Source: Blumeriella jaapii
Lineage: Eukaryota > Ascomycota > Leotiomycetes > Helotiales > Drepanopezizaceae
Length of the DNA stretch: 64,000 nt
Reading direction: 5' to 3'
Assembly: GCA_009599575.1 (NCBI GenBank)
Contig: VWND01000012.1
Location: 682,001 to 746,000 of the forward strand
Part shown: piece after piece, positions 26,120-38,698 of the stretch
Position numbering within the stretch: position 1 is the stretch's first letter
Layout: every line of letters begins with the position of its first letter
Translations under genes and position numbers: made by a program
Notes under the pieces: generated by a model
Database searches by the model: none
Seen by the model: only the letters and a program-made list of their open reading frames with translations
What the model was told of the DNA's origin: nothing

Positions 26120-27500
26120 TTGCTATCACTTATCGTATTTTTTAAATATTTTTTTACAATCTTTTTTGCGTTCGTAAAATAGTTTTCTAGCTTTTAAAAG
26201 TCTTCGCTTAATAAATAGCCTTTTTATCGCACCAAATAATATCGGCCTTTTTTTATATTTTTATAAATTTATATTAATTTGACCTTGTATTCTTCGGATT
26301 TTTAAAATTTTATTATATTATTTTTCGGCTCGGTGTCGTTCCGATCCTGTTAAAATTCTAATAAAAAAACGTGAAAAATATCGTAAATACGATATTAAAA
26401 AAAAAGCTCGAATTAATAAGCTTGGCCGTGCTCGTATATAACTCGCTTGATTTTAAAAAACTTTAAATATTTATTTAAAAACTTTCGAAAAAATCGCAGC
26501 TATCGAAAGTTTTTAATCGATAATAATATTTTATCGCTTATTTAAAATCTAGTTTTTTTATATTTAACGTCGTAAAACTTTTTATAATTCGCGTTGGCTT
26601 TTTTTAACTTTTTATTAAATACTTTTCTTTTTTTTTACAATATTCTAATTCGTTTTTCCGCTAACGATACCCCTTTTTTTACGACGTCGCTTTCGACGTT
26701 ACTGCCAAATTCTGGATAAAAGCCGTATAACATACGAAAAAAAATAAAACTTATAAAAACGTATATCGAATTGTTATACGTAAACTCGGCTAAAGCAAGC
26801 TTTATAGCCTAATCGTTTTATCGATAATCGCAATACGTGCGAAAATAAAATTTTAAAACTTAATTTTAACGTTTCGTTTGGCTATCGATCTGAAAATAAA
26901 AAGCGATGCTTAATCGACGTCGTATTTATAAGTAAAATATTACTAAAAACCAAAATTTACTAATAAAAACTAACTTTTTGTTTGTAATAATCTTTTTAAA
27001 ACAGCCAAAATCTTTATAAACGTATTATATAAATATCTTAATCAAATCTAAAACTAAAATCGTTTTTTATATCGGTATATATTTCGATAATTTCGTATAT
27101 CGGTTTATTATAACGAATATCGAATCGTAAATACAATTTCGTTTTTTGCTAAAAAATAAATCCGTAATAAAATTTATAATTATTTTTTTCCAAAATCTCG
27201 TAAAAATCGAAAAAAAAGCTAATTCGCTATAAGGTCGGTATTTTTTAAATTTGCTTTTTTAGCATTTTCCACACGTATTAACGTAACGTTTTACGTCGCT
27301 TCGTAAACCAGGCCAGAAATACTTTTTTTCGACCAATTTTAACGTTCGCCGAAAACTTTAATAGCCGGCGGTCGAATCGTCGTAATTAATTTTTAATATT
27401 TCGCTTTTAATAACGTTTTTATTCGAAATATACGCACGTCTTTTGTAACGTAATAATTTATTTTAGTTTATACGCCAGTATTTTTCGGACCCGGCTCGAT
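26120..27500 (-). pseudogene. R integrase and chromodomain remnant
   Basis: Minus strand. Around 27230-27330 the reading WPGLRSDVKRYVNTCGKC gives the end of the HHCC zinc finger. The DDE core follows: a segment with INFITDLFFSK near 27150-27180 for the first Asp, then DFGCFKKIIT near 26980, and IDSQTERQIK near 26860 for the Glu. The C-terminal chromodomain at about 26330-26130 reads YYLVR-KGYLLSEDF-KLEN, then TNAKKIVKKYL, with a stop in place of the conserved Trp at two sites. This identifies R as a chromovirus. Confidence 0.8.
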
Positions 27501-28099
27501 TGTTTTGCGAAGCCGATTTGTACGTTTTTTGTAATATAAAAAAATCAAATCTTTGCAATTTAAAAATAATTTTATAAATCGGTTTTGCTAATTCGTTATT
27601 AGCCGTTTCGAATTATAATAATACAACGGCTACGTTTTATAATATATATTGTTTACAATTAATAATATTAGCAAAAAACAATCCGGCGAAAAAACCTTTT
27701 ATTTAGCTTTTTTCCGTTTGTTTTCTATTTTTGGATTCCGTTAACAAAAGCTCCGAATACTTATCGGCGCGAAATGATTTATACCCCGATTTTAAGCGTA
27801 TTTTTATTGCGAAAAACATTTTAAAATTTTTAAAATAAATTAGTTTCAGCTTATAATACAACGTAAGCAATTGCTCGTTATTTTTTTTTAAATTTTTTTT
27901 TAAATCTGGCCGGCGGAAAAAACCATTCGCCGAATTAAAAACTTTTGTTTTATATTCGATTGCAAAATCGTATTTAGCTAGCTCGTCGGCCCATTTCGCT
28001 TAGCGTCCGTTTAAACGTTTTTTCGTAAAAAAGTATTTCAGATTATAATAATTTATACGCATAATAATAACGTCGGAAGCGCTATGTAAATATTAGCTT

Positions 28100-29110
28100 T
28101 ATTATTTAAAAGCGTAAATTATAATTATTAGCTCAGCGTCGTAAATCTCGTATTTTTATTTTATAAAAAAAAGCTTTTTCGAATAATACGCGATAAAATG
28201 CCAACGTGCTCTCGTATTTTTCCCGAATAATTAAAATAATATTCCGTTTATAACGAATTTCGAAACGTTTGTTTCGATTTGAATTTTCAATCGAAAGTCG
28301 AAATAGCGTAAAATCGGTGCTTAACAAAACTTTTTTTTTAAAAATAAAAAAGCGACCTTCGCTTCGGATAAAAAACGAAAAAGGCCCGATATTTTTCTTC
28401 GTTGCATTTTTTTTAAAAAATTTGTAATAAATCGGCAAAGCTTAACGTAATTCTTAATAAAACGTTTATAAAAGTTGATAAAACCTAAAAACACTTGAAT
28501 ATTTCGTTACGTAATAAAAAAAGATTATTTCCGAATATTATTTATTTTTTTTGGGTTTATTTTAATTTCCGTAGAAGTAACGACGAAGCTTAAAAACTCG
28601 ACCGTATTCGTATCGAAAGCATATTTTTTTAAATTTTCGTAAAATTTATTAATACGAAATCTTTCGAAAACTTTTTTTACCGCGTTTATATAATCGTCGG
28701 GATTTTCGGAAAATATTAAAATATCGTCGAAATAAATTATACACGTAATATTTACTAAACCGACTAAAGTTTAATTAATATACGCTTGGAAGATTGCTGG
28801 TGCGTTCGAAAGGCCGAAAAGTAATACGCAGTATTCGAAGTGTTCGTAACAAATGCGAAACGCAATCTTCCACTTATTTTTCTTTTTTATTCGAAAGCGG
28901 TGGTACGCCCAAATAAGATCTAGCTTAATAAATATTTTAGCTTTTTTCAAACGATCCAAAGTTTCGCTTATAAGGAATAAAGGAGTTCGATTCTTAACCG
29001 TAACTGCGTTTAAACCCCTTTTTCTAAGCTCGAATCGAAATATTCGCGTAATTCGGTGAATTCAGATTCCGACAAAAAATAGACTGATCCCCAAGGGGGG
29101 TCCTTTCCTT
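28100..29110 (-). pseudogene. R reverse transcriptase and RNase H remnant
   Basis: Minus strand. RT is clear at 28771-28959 ([20 protein letters not shown], then [15 protein letters not shown]). The catalytic box IIYFDDIL lies around 28705-28745 with YFDD intact. RNase H is open at 28133-28438, with a recognisable segment near SFFIRSEGRFFIFKK and ATKKNIGPFSFF. Frames are interrupted between the blocks. The sequence is clearly different from the family G RT. Confidence 0.85.
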
Positions 29111-29249
29111 CCGCAAAATCTATTCGATGCTTTATAAAATAATAAAAAGCTAGAATAACCGCGGCGGTATCGTCGAACACGTCGGCGTAATCGTCGTATT
29201 TAAAAGATAATTAATATTGTTTTTTAATAACTTTTTTCAAAACGATACA

Positions 29250-29900
29250 AAACGCTTATTCCCTTTTAAATTCCTTTTTAAAACGTTTAATTATAACGAA
29301 ATTAAGCTGTAAGCGTTCGATTAAATATCGCCGCGACTTAGCTCGAAAATTTATAACGAGATCGATATTTCGCAACCAAAAAAACCTTAAAATAAATAAA
29401 ACCCCTGGAATATTTATATCGCAAACCACGAAATCGCTTTGTATTTTTTTAATTGTTTTATAACTATTAATAGCGCGAATAAATTGCGTATACGTGCCGT
29501 AAATAATTTTTTTTTTTCTTAACCGTAAATAAATCAATACGTTTTTAAATTAGTTTTTATTTATATTTAACTAATAACTTTTAAATTACGCAATTTTTTT
29601 TCGCGCCGCAATCGATAAAAACTCGTTTCGTACGAGTTTCGCTTTTAGCTTTTTTAATTTCGACTAAAATTATTATTTTCTGCTTTTTTTCTTCGCTCGA
29701 TTTTATTAACAGCGACGAAATTAAAATCGAGCGAAAGCTTTTTCCGAATTTTTAGATTTGTTAGCTTCGGGGCAGTTTAAAATTATATATTTTTTTCTGT
29801 TGCATTTATAATATTCGACTTTTAAATAATTAGTTATACGATACCTTTTCTTTTGGCAGCGACTGCATTTCGAAAAATAAAAAAAGTCGTTAAAAGTTTT
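29250..29900 (-). pseudogene. R protease and zinc-knuckle remnant
   Basis: Minus strand. Around 29605-29640 RVFIDCGAKKNCVI fits the retropepsin active-site block (IDCGA where IDSGA is more common). Upstream, around 29790-29885, a Cys-rich segment reads KCSRCQKKRYRITNY, then YYKCN, as expected for damaged gag CCHC knuckles. An open piece at 29256-29537 joins protease to RT. Confidence 0.7.
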
Positions 29901-29999
29901 AAAATTCCAAAAGATTTTATTAAAATTATCGTTTTTTCGCTTTCGTTTTTCTTTTTGTAACGTATTTTCGAATCGAAAACGGTATATATCTGTTTTAGC

Positions 30000-31320
30000 C
30001 TTTAAACCTTAATCGTAAATATAAGTTTTTTCTTTTTTTTTTTTTTACGCTCGTTTTGTCGTTTATTATTTTTCGTTTCGTCGCTAATAATTTTATTAAC
30101 ATTTTCGATACGACGAACGATTAATATCAATTTTTCGTGCGAGCTTATAATTGCAATATTACTTCGTTTAATAATTTCTTTTCGAAAAATAAATCAAAGT
30201 TTTACGAAAAACATTCTTTTTCTAGTCGTATCGTTTATTATTTGCAACTGCTATTCGAAATTATCCAAATAAGCAACGAAATCGTTAATTGATTTATGCT
30301 TTTTTTGCTTCGCTTTATCGTATAAATTCGAAGCCGCGATTTTTCGATTTTTCGCATTTATTAAAAAGTCCAATATCCATTTTTTAAAATCGTTTTATAT
30401 AATTCGAACGTTCGTAAAACGTCGTTCGTATCCGATCCATTTTTTTTTCATTTTATCGTCGAAAGCTAAAACGCAAACGTTAATTTTTTTTAATTAATAT
30501 AAAATATTATTTTTTTATTTTAGCGGAAACTTCGCTCTATACGCCGAATAAAAAATTAAGCTTTTTTAATATTTTTTCTTCGGTATATTAAAAAGTCTTT
30601 TATTTTTAATACTTTTCGGCTCGAATTCGCTGTATCTTCTACAAAAAATATAATATGCTTAAAAAAAATACTAAATCGTTTTTAATAAATATTATTATTG
30701 TAATGCTCCGAAAATACCTTATAATAATCGCCGGCTTAAATTATTTTCTGTCTTTTCTTAATTAAAACGATATTAAAAAGTATAAAAACCTTTTTTTCGA
30801 TATTTTCGAAAGCGTTAAATTCTTATTAAAATTATTTAATTTCTTTTCGGAATTCGTCTCGGCGTTTTTTGGCTTTTTCGAATCTTTTAATTGTTTCGTA
30901 AACTCTTTTCTTAGTCTTTTTCTGTTTTATTTTAGCTCGTATCTCCTTTACTCTTTTACGTTTATCGTTTTTTTTTTGTTCGGCGCGGATTCGTTTATCA
31001 GCCAAATAAATCAAAATCTCGGTGAAAAATTCTTCCGAATCGCTTTAAGCGTGGCCTTTTTTAATAATTTCTTAAATAAAAAAAATTGAAAAATCGTCGC
31101 GCTTTAATAATAAAATGTTTTCGACTTTTAATAAAACTGGTAACGTTAAGAAAAACGATAATACGAAATCTCCCTAAGCAGCCGAAAATACTAAGTTTTT
31201 TTAAATAGCTGAAAATGCCTGTTCGCTGCGAATGCGAAAAGCTATAATATCGATAATAACGATATAAATATAATAATATAATAAAAAATTATTAATAATA
31301 TCGAACTGCCGTTTCGATAA
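30000..31320 (-). pseudogene. R gag remnant
   Basis: Minus strand between the 5' LTR and the zinc knuckle. The clearest piece, 30832-31014, is a highly charged Lys/Arg/Glu coiled-coil-like stretch (ADKRIRAEQKKNDKRKRVKE). The remainder is interrupted by stops. It is assigned to gag by position only. Confidence 0.5.
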
Positions 31321-31335
31321 ATAAAAAAATCAAAA

Positions 31336-31747
31336 TATAAAAATTAAAAAACAAAAAAACATTAATTCAAACAATAAAGCTTAAATAAAATTAAATTAAT
31401 AATCAAACTAATCTTTACCTTTTACATTTTTAATAAAAAGCGTATATAAATACAAAAAAAAAATGGAGCCTTCGAAAAAAGTATTTCCCAAAAAACCAGG
31501 CGAATCTTATTTAATATATTTCTCCAGCCCCCATCCCGACCTTTTCTTATCCTTTTTAATATAATCTTAATAACTGGTTTCTTAACAATCACTTTTATAA
31601 AATATTTTACCTAAATGTCATTTCCAACCTTTATAACACTATCCGGCCCCTACGGCCTATCCGCAGAAAGTACTATTCGAAGATTGGTAGGAGGCAGAGG
31701 GTCTTGGCGGATCACCTGACTCATACACGTGATGTTGGTTCCTGACA
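31336..31747 (-). repeat. 5' LTR of R
   Basis: A 412-bp LTR. Its left (inner) half is heavily mutated, while its right (outer) end from about 31640 is nearly unmutated. This is the mirror image of the other LTR. Confidence 0.9.
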
Positions 31748-31759
31748 TCGACAAAGCTC

Positions 31760-33140
31760 CGAAAATTCCGTAAATTAAAAAGTTTAACGAAACTTTCGTG
31801 TTTTTATCGGGTCAGATTTTTAATAAAACCGTTTGCGTATATTTTATTTATTAAAAAATATATGATTTTAAACTTTTTATTTTAATATTTTTAACGAATT
31901 TATATATTATTTATATCGACGTAGCGAAGTTTCGTAAAAATTCTTTTTTTATTTTTTATAATTAATTTTATAATTTGCTAATTGTCGTAATATACGTTTT
32001 ATTTAAAAATAATATCGAGTCGAAGCTTTTTGAAAAAACGTTAAAATGCTATTATTTTTTTTACGGTCGTTATATAAGCAAATAGTTCCGCTTTAATAAA
32101 AAAAATAATAATTATATTTTATCGTATAATCTTTTATAAAATAGCATTTTCGAAAAAAAAAAAAATATAATTTTAAAAGAATTTCCGAGTTTTTAAATCG
32201 TCGGCGAAAAAAGCGTCGGTAAAAACTATTAATTAGTTTTTCCGCTTTTTTCGATTTTAAACGATTTTTAAAAACTTCGTTTTATAAAAATATCGAAGCG
32301 TTTAATTAGCTGCCTCGAAATATTGGAAACTTAAATTAATTAAAAAATAAAAAAGCTGAAAAGCTGCGAAAGCCACGTCGGATCGAAGCATAATAGCCGT
32401 ATACAAAATTAAACCGATTTTTTTTTAATACTTTTTAATTTGCGGAAGCGTAGCTACGCCTAGGTTTTTAATAAATTCGCAGATTAAAAAAAGCGTATTT
32501 GAAAAACGCTTTTTATATATATCAAATTTCGTAGCGATTTTTTCGATATATAAATCGTAAAGCAAAAAAACTTTTTTTTTTATTTGTTTCGTAAAATACG
32601 AATTCCGAAAAAGTAGTTTAAATCTTTTATATTTATAAATTCGTAAACTTTTTTCAGACCGAAAATAATTTCGTTGATTTTTAACGAATAAAAAACGTGG
32701 TATAAAACTTAAATATCGTCGACGTAAAACGCCACGTATACGTTCCGTACTTCGTTAGCGAATATACAAAGCTTTTCGCCTATTGGTTCGAACTTCAGCT
32801 TTTTTAAAATATTAGCGAATTCGCCGTATTACAAAGTTAAAAAATCTTTTAATTTATATAAAACTCGGTTTAATAATATTATTATATTTAATTATTTAAA
32901 TTTATCAGACAGATAGCACGTAATTAGTTTATTTCTGAAATTTCGTTTTGTATTAACGAAAACATTAATTATATCGAATTGCTTAATTTCCAGATCGAAA
33001 TAAGCCGCTAGCGTTATAACCGTTCGGAAAAAAAAGGCTGCGAATATAACTACGTATATAAAAAAAATTAAAACTTCGTTTTGGAAATCTTTTTTTACGA
33101 TTAGTTTCGATTTGCACCGCTGCAATTCGCCTAAGCTGTT
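31760..33140 (-). pseudogene. copia M reverse transcriptase and RNase H remnant
   Basis: Minus strand. RT fingers are open at 32892-33125 and nearly the same as in P (FDLEIKQFDIINVFVNTK). The catalytic region around 32710-32740 reads AFYVDDI, again with YVDD kept and a stop just after. RNase H follows towards 31800. The end of pol abuts the R insertion at 31752. Confidence 0.8.
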
Positions 33141-35453
33141 TGTTTTGTATATAAAAACTTATTTAAATAAAATAAGTTTTATAATTTTATCTTTTTTAAT
33201 AATCTTCTAGCATTTTCTAATTTTTAAGTTTTTAATTTCGGTTTTTATTTTTTTTTTAAACTGCTTTTTTATTTAATAGTTTTTCAATTCGTTTCAGTTT
33301 TTTAAAACCTTCGGAAAATTGTTCCGATATTGTTTTTGATCGGAAAATTAAATATTATTTACCGATTTTTTTTTTATCGAAGCCGTTATTACTGCGTGGA
33401 CAGTTTGAACGTCTTTTCTATTTATTTAAATCGGCTCGTTTATTTAAAACGTGTAAACGAATTCGTCGATTTGTTATTTAATAAATAAAGCCATTAATTA
33501 AAAAATTTCGCATATCGTAGCGTATATTTCCGGTTTATCCGGCTAATATAAAATAAAATTTATACGATTTCGTTTAGCAATTTCTAAAATCAACTGTTTT
33601 TCATCGCTTATCGAAAACTTCGATTTGTTTTTTCTACTTTTTTTAAATAATACCTTTTTTTTAATAATCAGCCTTAAAAAAACTTTTAAAAGTAAGCGTT
33701 CAGATAGCTGTTTTATTTTAAATCGATTTAGCGCCTAATCTGCCGGGCGATAGCTTTTAATTATAATTTAAAAAATTAAATTGCGCGCTCTTTTATATAA
33801 AGCCATTTTTATGCCCGCGCCGAAAAATCTTTTAAAGCTTTGCTTTATTTTATTTTATTTTGTAATAATAAGCTTTGCTAATTTTTTTTTTTTTTTTTAA
33901 ATTTTTATAATTTTTTGACGCTTTTATCGCATCGATTAAAATGTTTCGGATATATTTTGCATATTTCCGACTGATAATTAATTTTAAAAATTAAAATTGG
34001 TCGGTAATAGCTTTGTCGAAAAAGCTTTTATAAAAAACTATTATTTTCGAGCTTTTTAAACGTTTAAATCGACCGTAAAAAAAGGCTCGATCGCTTCGAT
34101 TTTTATTAAGTTTTTTATTTCCGAAGATTTAGTTTTCTCTGGAATATTTAAATCTATTAGTATTAAAATGTTTTTTTTTATCGTAGATTTTAAAGATTTA
34201 TCAAAAAAGCTTAAAATCGATCCTGGTTCTGATAACGGTTCCGATGGAAAAAAACTTTTATTTCTTTTTGTAAAATTTGAAAATTATTCGTTTTGTAATA
34301 ATAATTTTTTTTTTGTATTATTTCCCTTTTAGCACATCGAGTTTTACTAATCTGCGCCGCTATTAAAACCGCCCGCTAATATTTAATACTCAGCGTTTTA
34401 AGCTTTTTCGTTTTCCGCGTTTTCGATAAATTCCACGGTTTTTTAAAATTTTAATTTAATTATAAGATTTAAACTTTCAGCTTTCGAAAAGTAAAACTTG
34501 GATTCGTTAAATATTACGTTTCGATTTATAATTATACGCATTAACTAAAACATTCAGAATTCGTAAATATTAAAAGCGCTATATCTAATCAAATATCCGA
34601 TATATCTTTTCGAAAAAATTTTAAATTCTTTTTTATATTTTATAACCTTCCGATCTTTTATTATTAAATACGCACGAGCTTCGTACGCATAAACTTTGCT
34701 TTAGTCTGATCTGAAATCGACCGTACGCGCTTTTATAATAGCAAAATCGTAATACCGGAAATATTATTTAAATCAGTTATATAAGATTTTATTTAAAAAC
34801 TCAAATTGTTTTTTCGCAAACGGCGATATATTATACAAATGCGCTGTTGCTTTTATCGTTTCGGGCCAAAAAAAAATTAAAAAGCCCGTTTTAATTCTTA
34901 TTTTTATCGAACGCTTAATTACTTTTTTTTCTGTTCGTTCGATCGAGCCGTTTAGCTGATGCACGTAAAATAAAATTAATTTCAAATCGATATTTTCGCG
35001 CTTCGCTTATTTTGGATATTCCGAAATAATATTTTTTTATTTTAAAATTACCGACGATTCGTTATTTTATCGAATTTTGCAAATAAAAAAGTTGTATTAG
35101 CGTTTTATTTATACGTCGAACGTTTAAAAACGGTCCAAAACGATTATATTTTTCGTTTTGATAATAAAAGCTTAAATTTTTTTATTATATTCGTTTTTTA
35201 TTAAAAACATTTACGTCGAGCCGTTATAAACTTTTCTACGATTTTTGAAATAATCGTAAAAATCCCAGCCGATGCGAAAAAAAAGCTTAAAAAACTTATT
35301 TTTTAATATTACTTTTGAAATCACTTGTTTTAAATACGTAATAGCATACTTTTCGCATTTTATTTTGATTAAATCTTTGATTTTTATTTTACGAATATTT
35401 TCGATCAGCTTTTCGAACGCGTTTTTACTTAAATAGCCTAAACGAAAATGCTA

Positions 35454-36047
35454 CAGTGGGTGGACACATGAATATGCGCGTCAGTAAATAGTCCTTACCC
35501 CAACAAAATTCTTCTATCTTTACAACTTCATAACTCCACCATTAATTAATCGATTTTAAATACAAATAGCCTAAATTAAAGCTGAGAATCGAAAGAATAT
35601 TTGTTTTCAACCAGTATTTAGTATACCACCCATTTGCAGCTTTAACAGCGTTTATTTTCTTTTGCATGCCTTCCGCTAGCTTTTTTAACAATTGATCTTT
35701 CAGAAGCTTTCACGCTTTTTCTACCGTTTTTATTAAAAATCATTGTATTATAACATTGTTTTTCATAACTATTAGCTTTGATTTAAGCTCAATTATTTTT
35801 GTTTTAAATAATTTTTATAAGTTTCCGATCGGGTTAAAATCCGGCGAATAAAGCCCTAATTTCATACTTATATTACGAAACCATAGCTTAATAATATGCG
35901 CTTTATAACTTGAAATATTATTTTGCATTTAAATGCTATCGTCGTAAAAGATCGTAAAAAAGAAGTTGTTAAAAACGTCGAGATATATGGCGGTTGTAAT
36001 AAATAACGGTCCGATGCACACGCGCACATTCATGTGTCCACGTACTG
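35454..36047 (-). mobile_element. Tc1/mariner remnant with both terminal inverted repeats
   Basis: The 594-bp element starts CAGTGGGTGGACACATGAAT and ends with the inverted counterpart (CAGTACGTGGACACATGAAT on the other strand), giving a TIR of about 28 bp. It is flanked by TA (35452-35453, 36048-36049). It keeps only the 3' part of the transposase gene, so it is an internally deleted, non-autonomous copy. Its base composition is less AT-shifted than that of M around it. Confidence 0.85.
35580..35940 (-). pseudogene. Tc1-like transposase, C-terminal fragment
   Basis: Read on the minus strand through two stops: AHIIKLWFRNISMKLGLYSP, then DFNPIGNLYKLFKTKI, and later KLAEGMQKKINAVKAANGWY. In Tc1/mariner (DD34E) transposases this is the last catalytic block, normally with PDLNPIEN-W. 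Here the catalytic Glu of IEN reads Gly, and the following Trp is Tyr. The N-terminal DNA-binding part and the first two Asp are absent. It is inactive. Confidence 0.8.
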
Positions 36048-36899
36048 TATAAGCGCGTATTGTTATTCCAATCGTACGTAAATACGCTGCTTTTTTTAAA
36101 CTTATAGCGCGTACGACGTTTCGAAATTATATAAATTATTAGGCCGAACGAATCACGTTTTAAAAAGTTTAAAATTATTATATAAAAAAATGCGAATAAA
36201 AAAAGCAATTAATTTTAATATATTTAAATATATAAAAATCGGCGATTATCTGATATTAACGTTTTAAAATAAAATTTTTAAAATTTTTTAAAACGAAAAA
36301 TATTATTTAATTCTTAAAATTAATAATCTTTTTTAGCTAAAAAACTAGCGGAAATAATATTAATAATAAAATCTAAAACGAACGCTACGTTATTAAAAAT
36401 TATATTTTAAAGCTTTTTATTTTTTTTTTTGCGAAAAGTTTTTTTTTATTAAACGATTTCTTTTTTTAACGATTAGAAAACTTTTTATATATTTGTATTA
36501 ACGCTGTTAATAAAATTATTAATTTTTTTTATAAAACTTTTCGATAAAAAAGTTTTTATCGTTTATTAAATAAGTTTCAAAACAATTATTAAAAAAAAAG
36601 TATTTTTGTTTAAAAAATGATATTAATTAGGTTTTAAAGCTAAAACGCTAATTCCGAAATGTTTTTTTTCAATCGCATTAAAGCAAAAAAAACAGAAAGT
36701 TGCGATAGAAAACTTTTTTTAATCGTTTTTAAAAATTAATTTTGAAATTTATTTTAGCTTAATTATTAAGATTCCAAAGATTTTGTTAATTGCGACCATT
36801 TAAATATTTTTTTTATTTTAAAACTTTCAAAGCTTTTTTATAATTGAAAAACAGCTTTTTTTCGTATTTTAGCAATCTTTTGCCTATTTGAAAAATTAA

Positions 36900-38300
36900 A
36901 AAAAAAGTTTTTTTTTTTTACGACGATTATTTATTGCGTACAAAAGCTTTTTACAATCGATTAAAAAATAAAAATAGCGCTTTTTAAAAATGTCGTATAA
37001 ACAGTTATATTCTTTTCCTTTTTTTTTTTTTGCTTTTTCTTTTTTTTCTTTTTTACGATCTTTCGAAGTATCGTTATTTTTAAAATCGAAAAAAAAAATG
37101 GCAAAAACTCCGACCTTTCGGCTTAAATTGTCGAATTCTCGGTTATTTTTAAAAAAAAAATTGTAAAAAACTCAATTCGATTGAAATCTTTTTTATAAAA
37201 AGGCCGGCAAAATCGTTTTTTTTTTTAAATACTTAATTTTTTTACCGTTCGCTTATTATAAATTAATATATACGGCGATTGCGTCGAGAAAATCGATAGC
37301 AGCGTAGCGGCTATTTATATTAAAAATCTTGTATTCGACAGCTGTTTTTGTAAGCGGTTTTTGTTATTTTTTTTTTTATTCGGTTATATTTATTTTTCCG
37401 CTGTACGCTTTGCGAAAAGTGTTTTTTGTAATTAAATCTGACGAAGTTAACTACGGAAAAATATGCAAAAGCAATATTTTTTTTTAAAATACAAATGAAT
37501 GTTTGGAATAACTTCTGCTTTTCTTCGTAATATAAATCTTTAATTTTACGTATATTTTTATTTATTAAAAAATCTCTTTGCAAATTAATATAAAAAATAG
37601 CGTACGCTTTTTTATTATTAATAGCGTTAATTTTCGATTAAGCAATTGCAAAATTTATCAAACTGGTTTTTATAATTGAAAAAATTCAGTCGAGCAACTT
37701 TTAATAAGCAATAACGTATTTCTGTTATTTTTTAAGCTTTTTTAAATAGTTTTTGAAAAAGTAATCGATTTTATTTTTCAAATCGTCGAAAATCAAATTG
37801 GCTGATCGAAGCCTGTCGGAAAAATTATTAATCGTAACGGCGGTCTTTTTTGCTTCGGTTATTCCGTTATATTCGGCGTATTTTCGATCGTAGTTTGCTT
37901 AACGCTTTTTGTTTTTTTAATCGATAAATTAATATAAAAACTGTTTTTATGATCGTTTATTAATAAAAAAGCGAAATGAAAAGTTAGGATCGGTGTAATT
38001 AAAAGAAAAAATCTTTAATCGGTGAAAATTTATACGCTTTTAATCAAAAGATCCACGATTTTAGGTCGTAAAAAAAAACTTTTTTTTTCGTAAAGGCCGA
38101 TATATTGTTTTCGTTATGAAAAGTCGATTGATTGGGTTGAAAAAAAAAAAAAAAAAAATAAAAATAAGATTTGTAAATTAAAAAAATCGAAAAATTAAAG
38201 CTTTTCGTATTTTTAATAGCTTTTTTATCGATTCGTGGCTTTTTTTGCCAAATAAAAAAAATCTGCAAAATATAATCTTTTACGAATTCTTTTGATAATT
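36900..38300 (-). pseudogene. copia M gag remnant
   Basis: Minus strand counterpart of P 1000-2480. The piece 37320-37583 is open for 87 codons and Lys/Tyr-rich (FLINKNIRKIKDLYYEEKQK). The region beyond it towards the 5' LTR is leader sequence. It is assigned by alignment with P and by position. Confidence 0.65.
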
Positions 38301-38390
38301 CGAATGGATTAACCGATAAAAGCTTTCAACGAGTTTTTTAGCGTATATATTACAGAAAAAAGCTTATTATTTAGCTCCGAGGCTTATAAC

Positions 38391-38693
38391 TGTCGTGCAT
38401 AGCCGAATAATCGGTAAAAAACTTTTATCGGAGGCTGGGACGGATAAATTGTATATAATAAAATGTTATTTATATTGTTTTAAATTTAACTGGCGAGCTT
38501 TCCGCAGAAAACGGAAGGTTCGGGCTCGCTTAGTCAGTCGCTCGGAAAAACTGATTTCCGAAAAGGCTCGTTATCACGTGACTACGAGCCTTTCCGAGCT
38601 TCAGGAATATTTAACTACTGAAAGCGTACAGAAAGAATGAATCTGGAACAAAAGAAATAAAAGGAAATAAAGGAATGTAAATATAGCGCAACA
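38391..38693 (-). repeat. 5' LTR of copia M
   Basis: A 303-bp LTR, the least mutated of the four copia LTRs. It begins TGTCGTGC, ends GCGCAACA and is followed by the TSD ATTTT. An 81-codon open frame across it (38395-38640) is treated as chance. Confidence 0.9.
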
Positions 38694-38698
38694 ATTTT

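Larger units (their letters stand above)
18095..31747 (-). mobile_element. Ty3/gypsy chromovirus R, nested in copia M
   Basis: LTRs 18095-18505 and 31336-31747 begin TG and end CCTGACA, with TSD TCGAC at 18090-18094 and 31748-31752. Orientation is shown by the polypurine tract next to the left LTR and by pol on the minus strand. Removing G copy 18852-25257 leaves 7242 bp. Its domains differ in sequence from family G. The element has a retropepsin, RT, RNase H, HHCC/DDE integrase and chromodomain, all with stops. An Ala-rich open frame lies antisense in its 3' region. Confidence 0.9.
34300..36500 (-). pseudogene. copia M integrase and protease remnant, split by a Tc1-like insert
   Basis: Minus strand. 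The integrase Glu block is open at 34773-34985 and reads LILFYVHQLNGSIERTEKK, then FWPETIKATAHLYNIS, a good copia integrase signature that is less decayed than in P. The protease lies near 36330-36430. The segment between them is interrupted at 35452-36049 by a Tc1/mariner remnant; P lacks this insert and shows the empty TA site at 3233-3234. Confidence 0.75.
16181..38693 (-). mobile_element. Ty1/copia retrotransposon M, inverted copy nested in P
   Basis: LTRs 38391-38693 (5') and 16181-16484 (3') are in the same minus orientation, with TSD ATTTT at 16176-16180 and 38694-38698. It is the same family as P, inserted into P's 3' region in the opposite direction. M is itself interrupted by R (18095-31747) and by a Tc1-like remnant (35454-36047). 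Removing these leaves 8259 bp, within 37 bp of P. No intact gene. Confidence 0.9.

Noticed and set aside
38395..38640. 81-codon frame in the copia LTR (also 40327-40509)
   Set aside because: Lies wholly within LTRs; chance frame of a GC-richer LTR segment.
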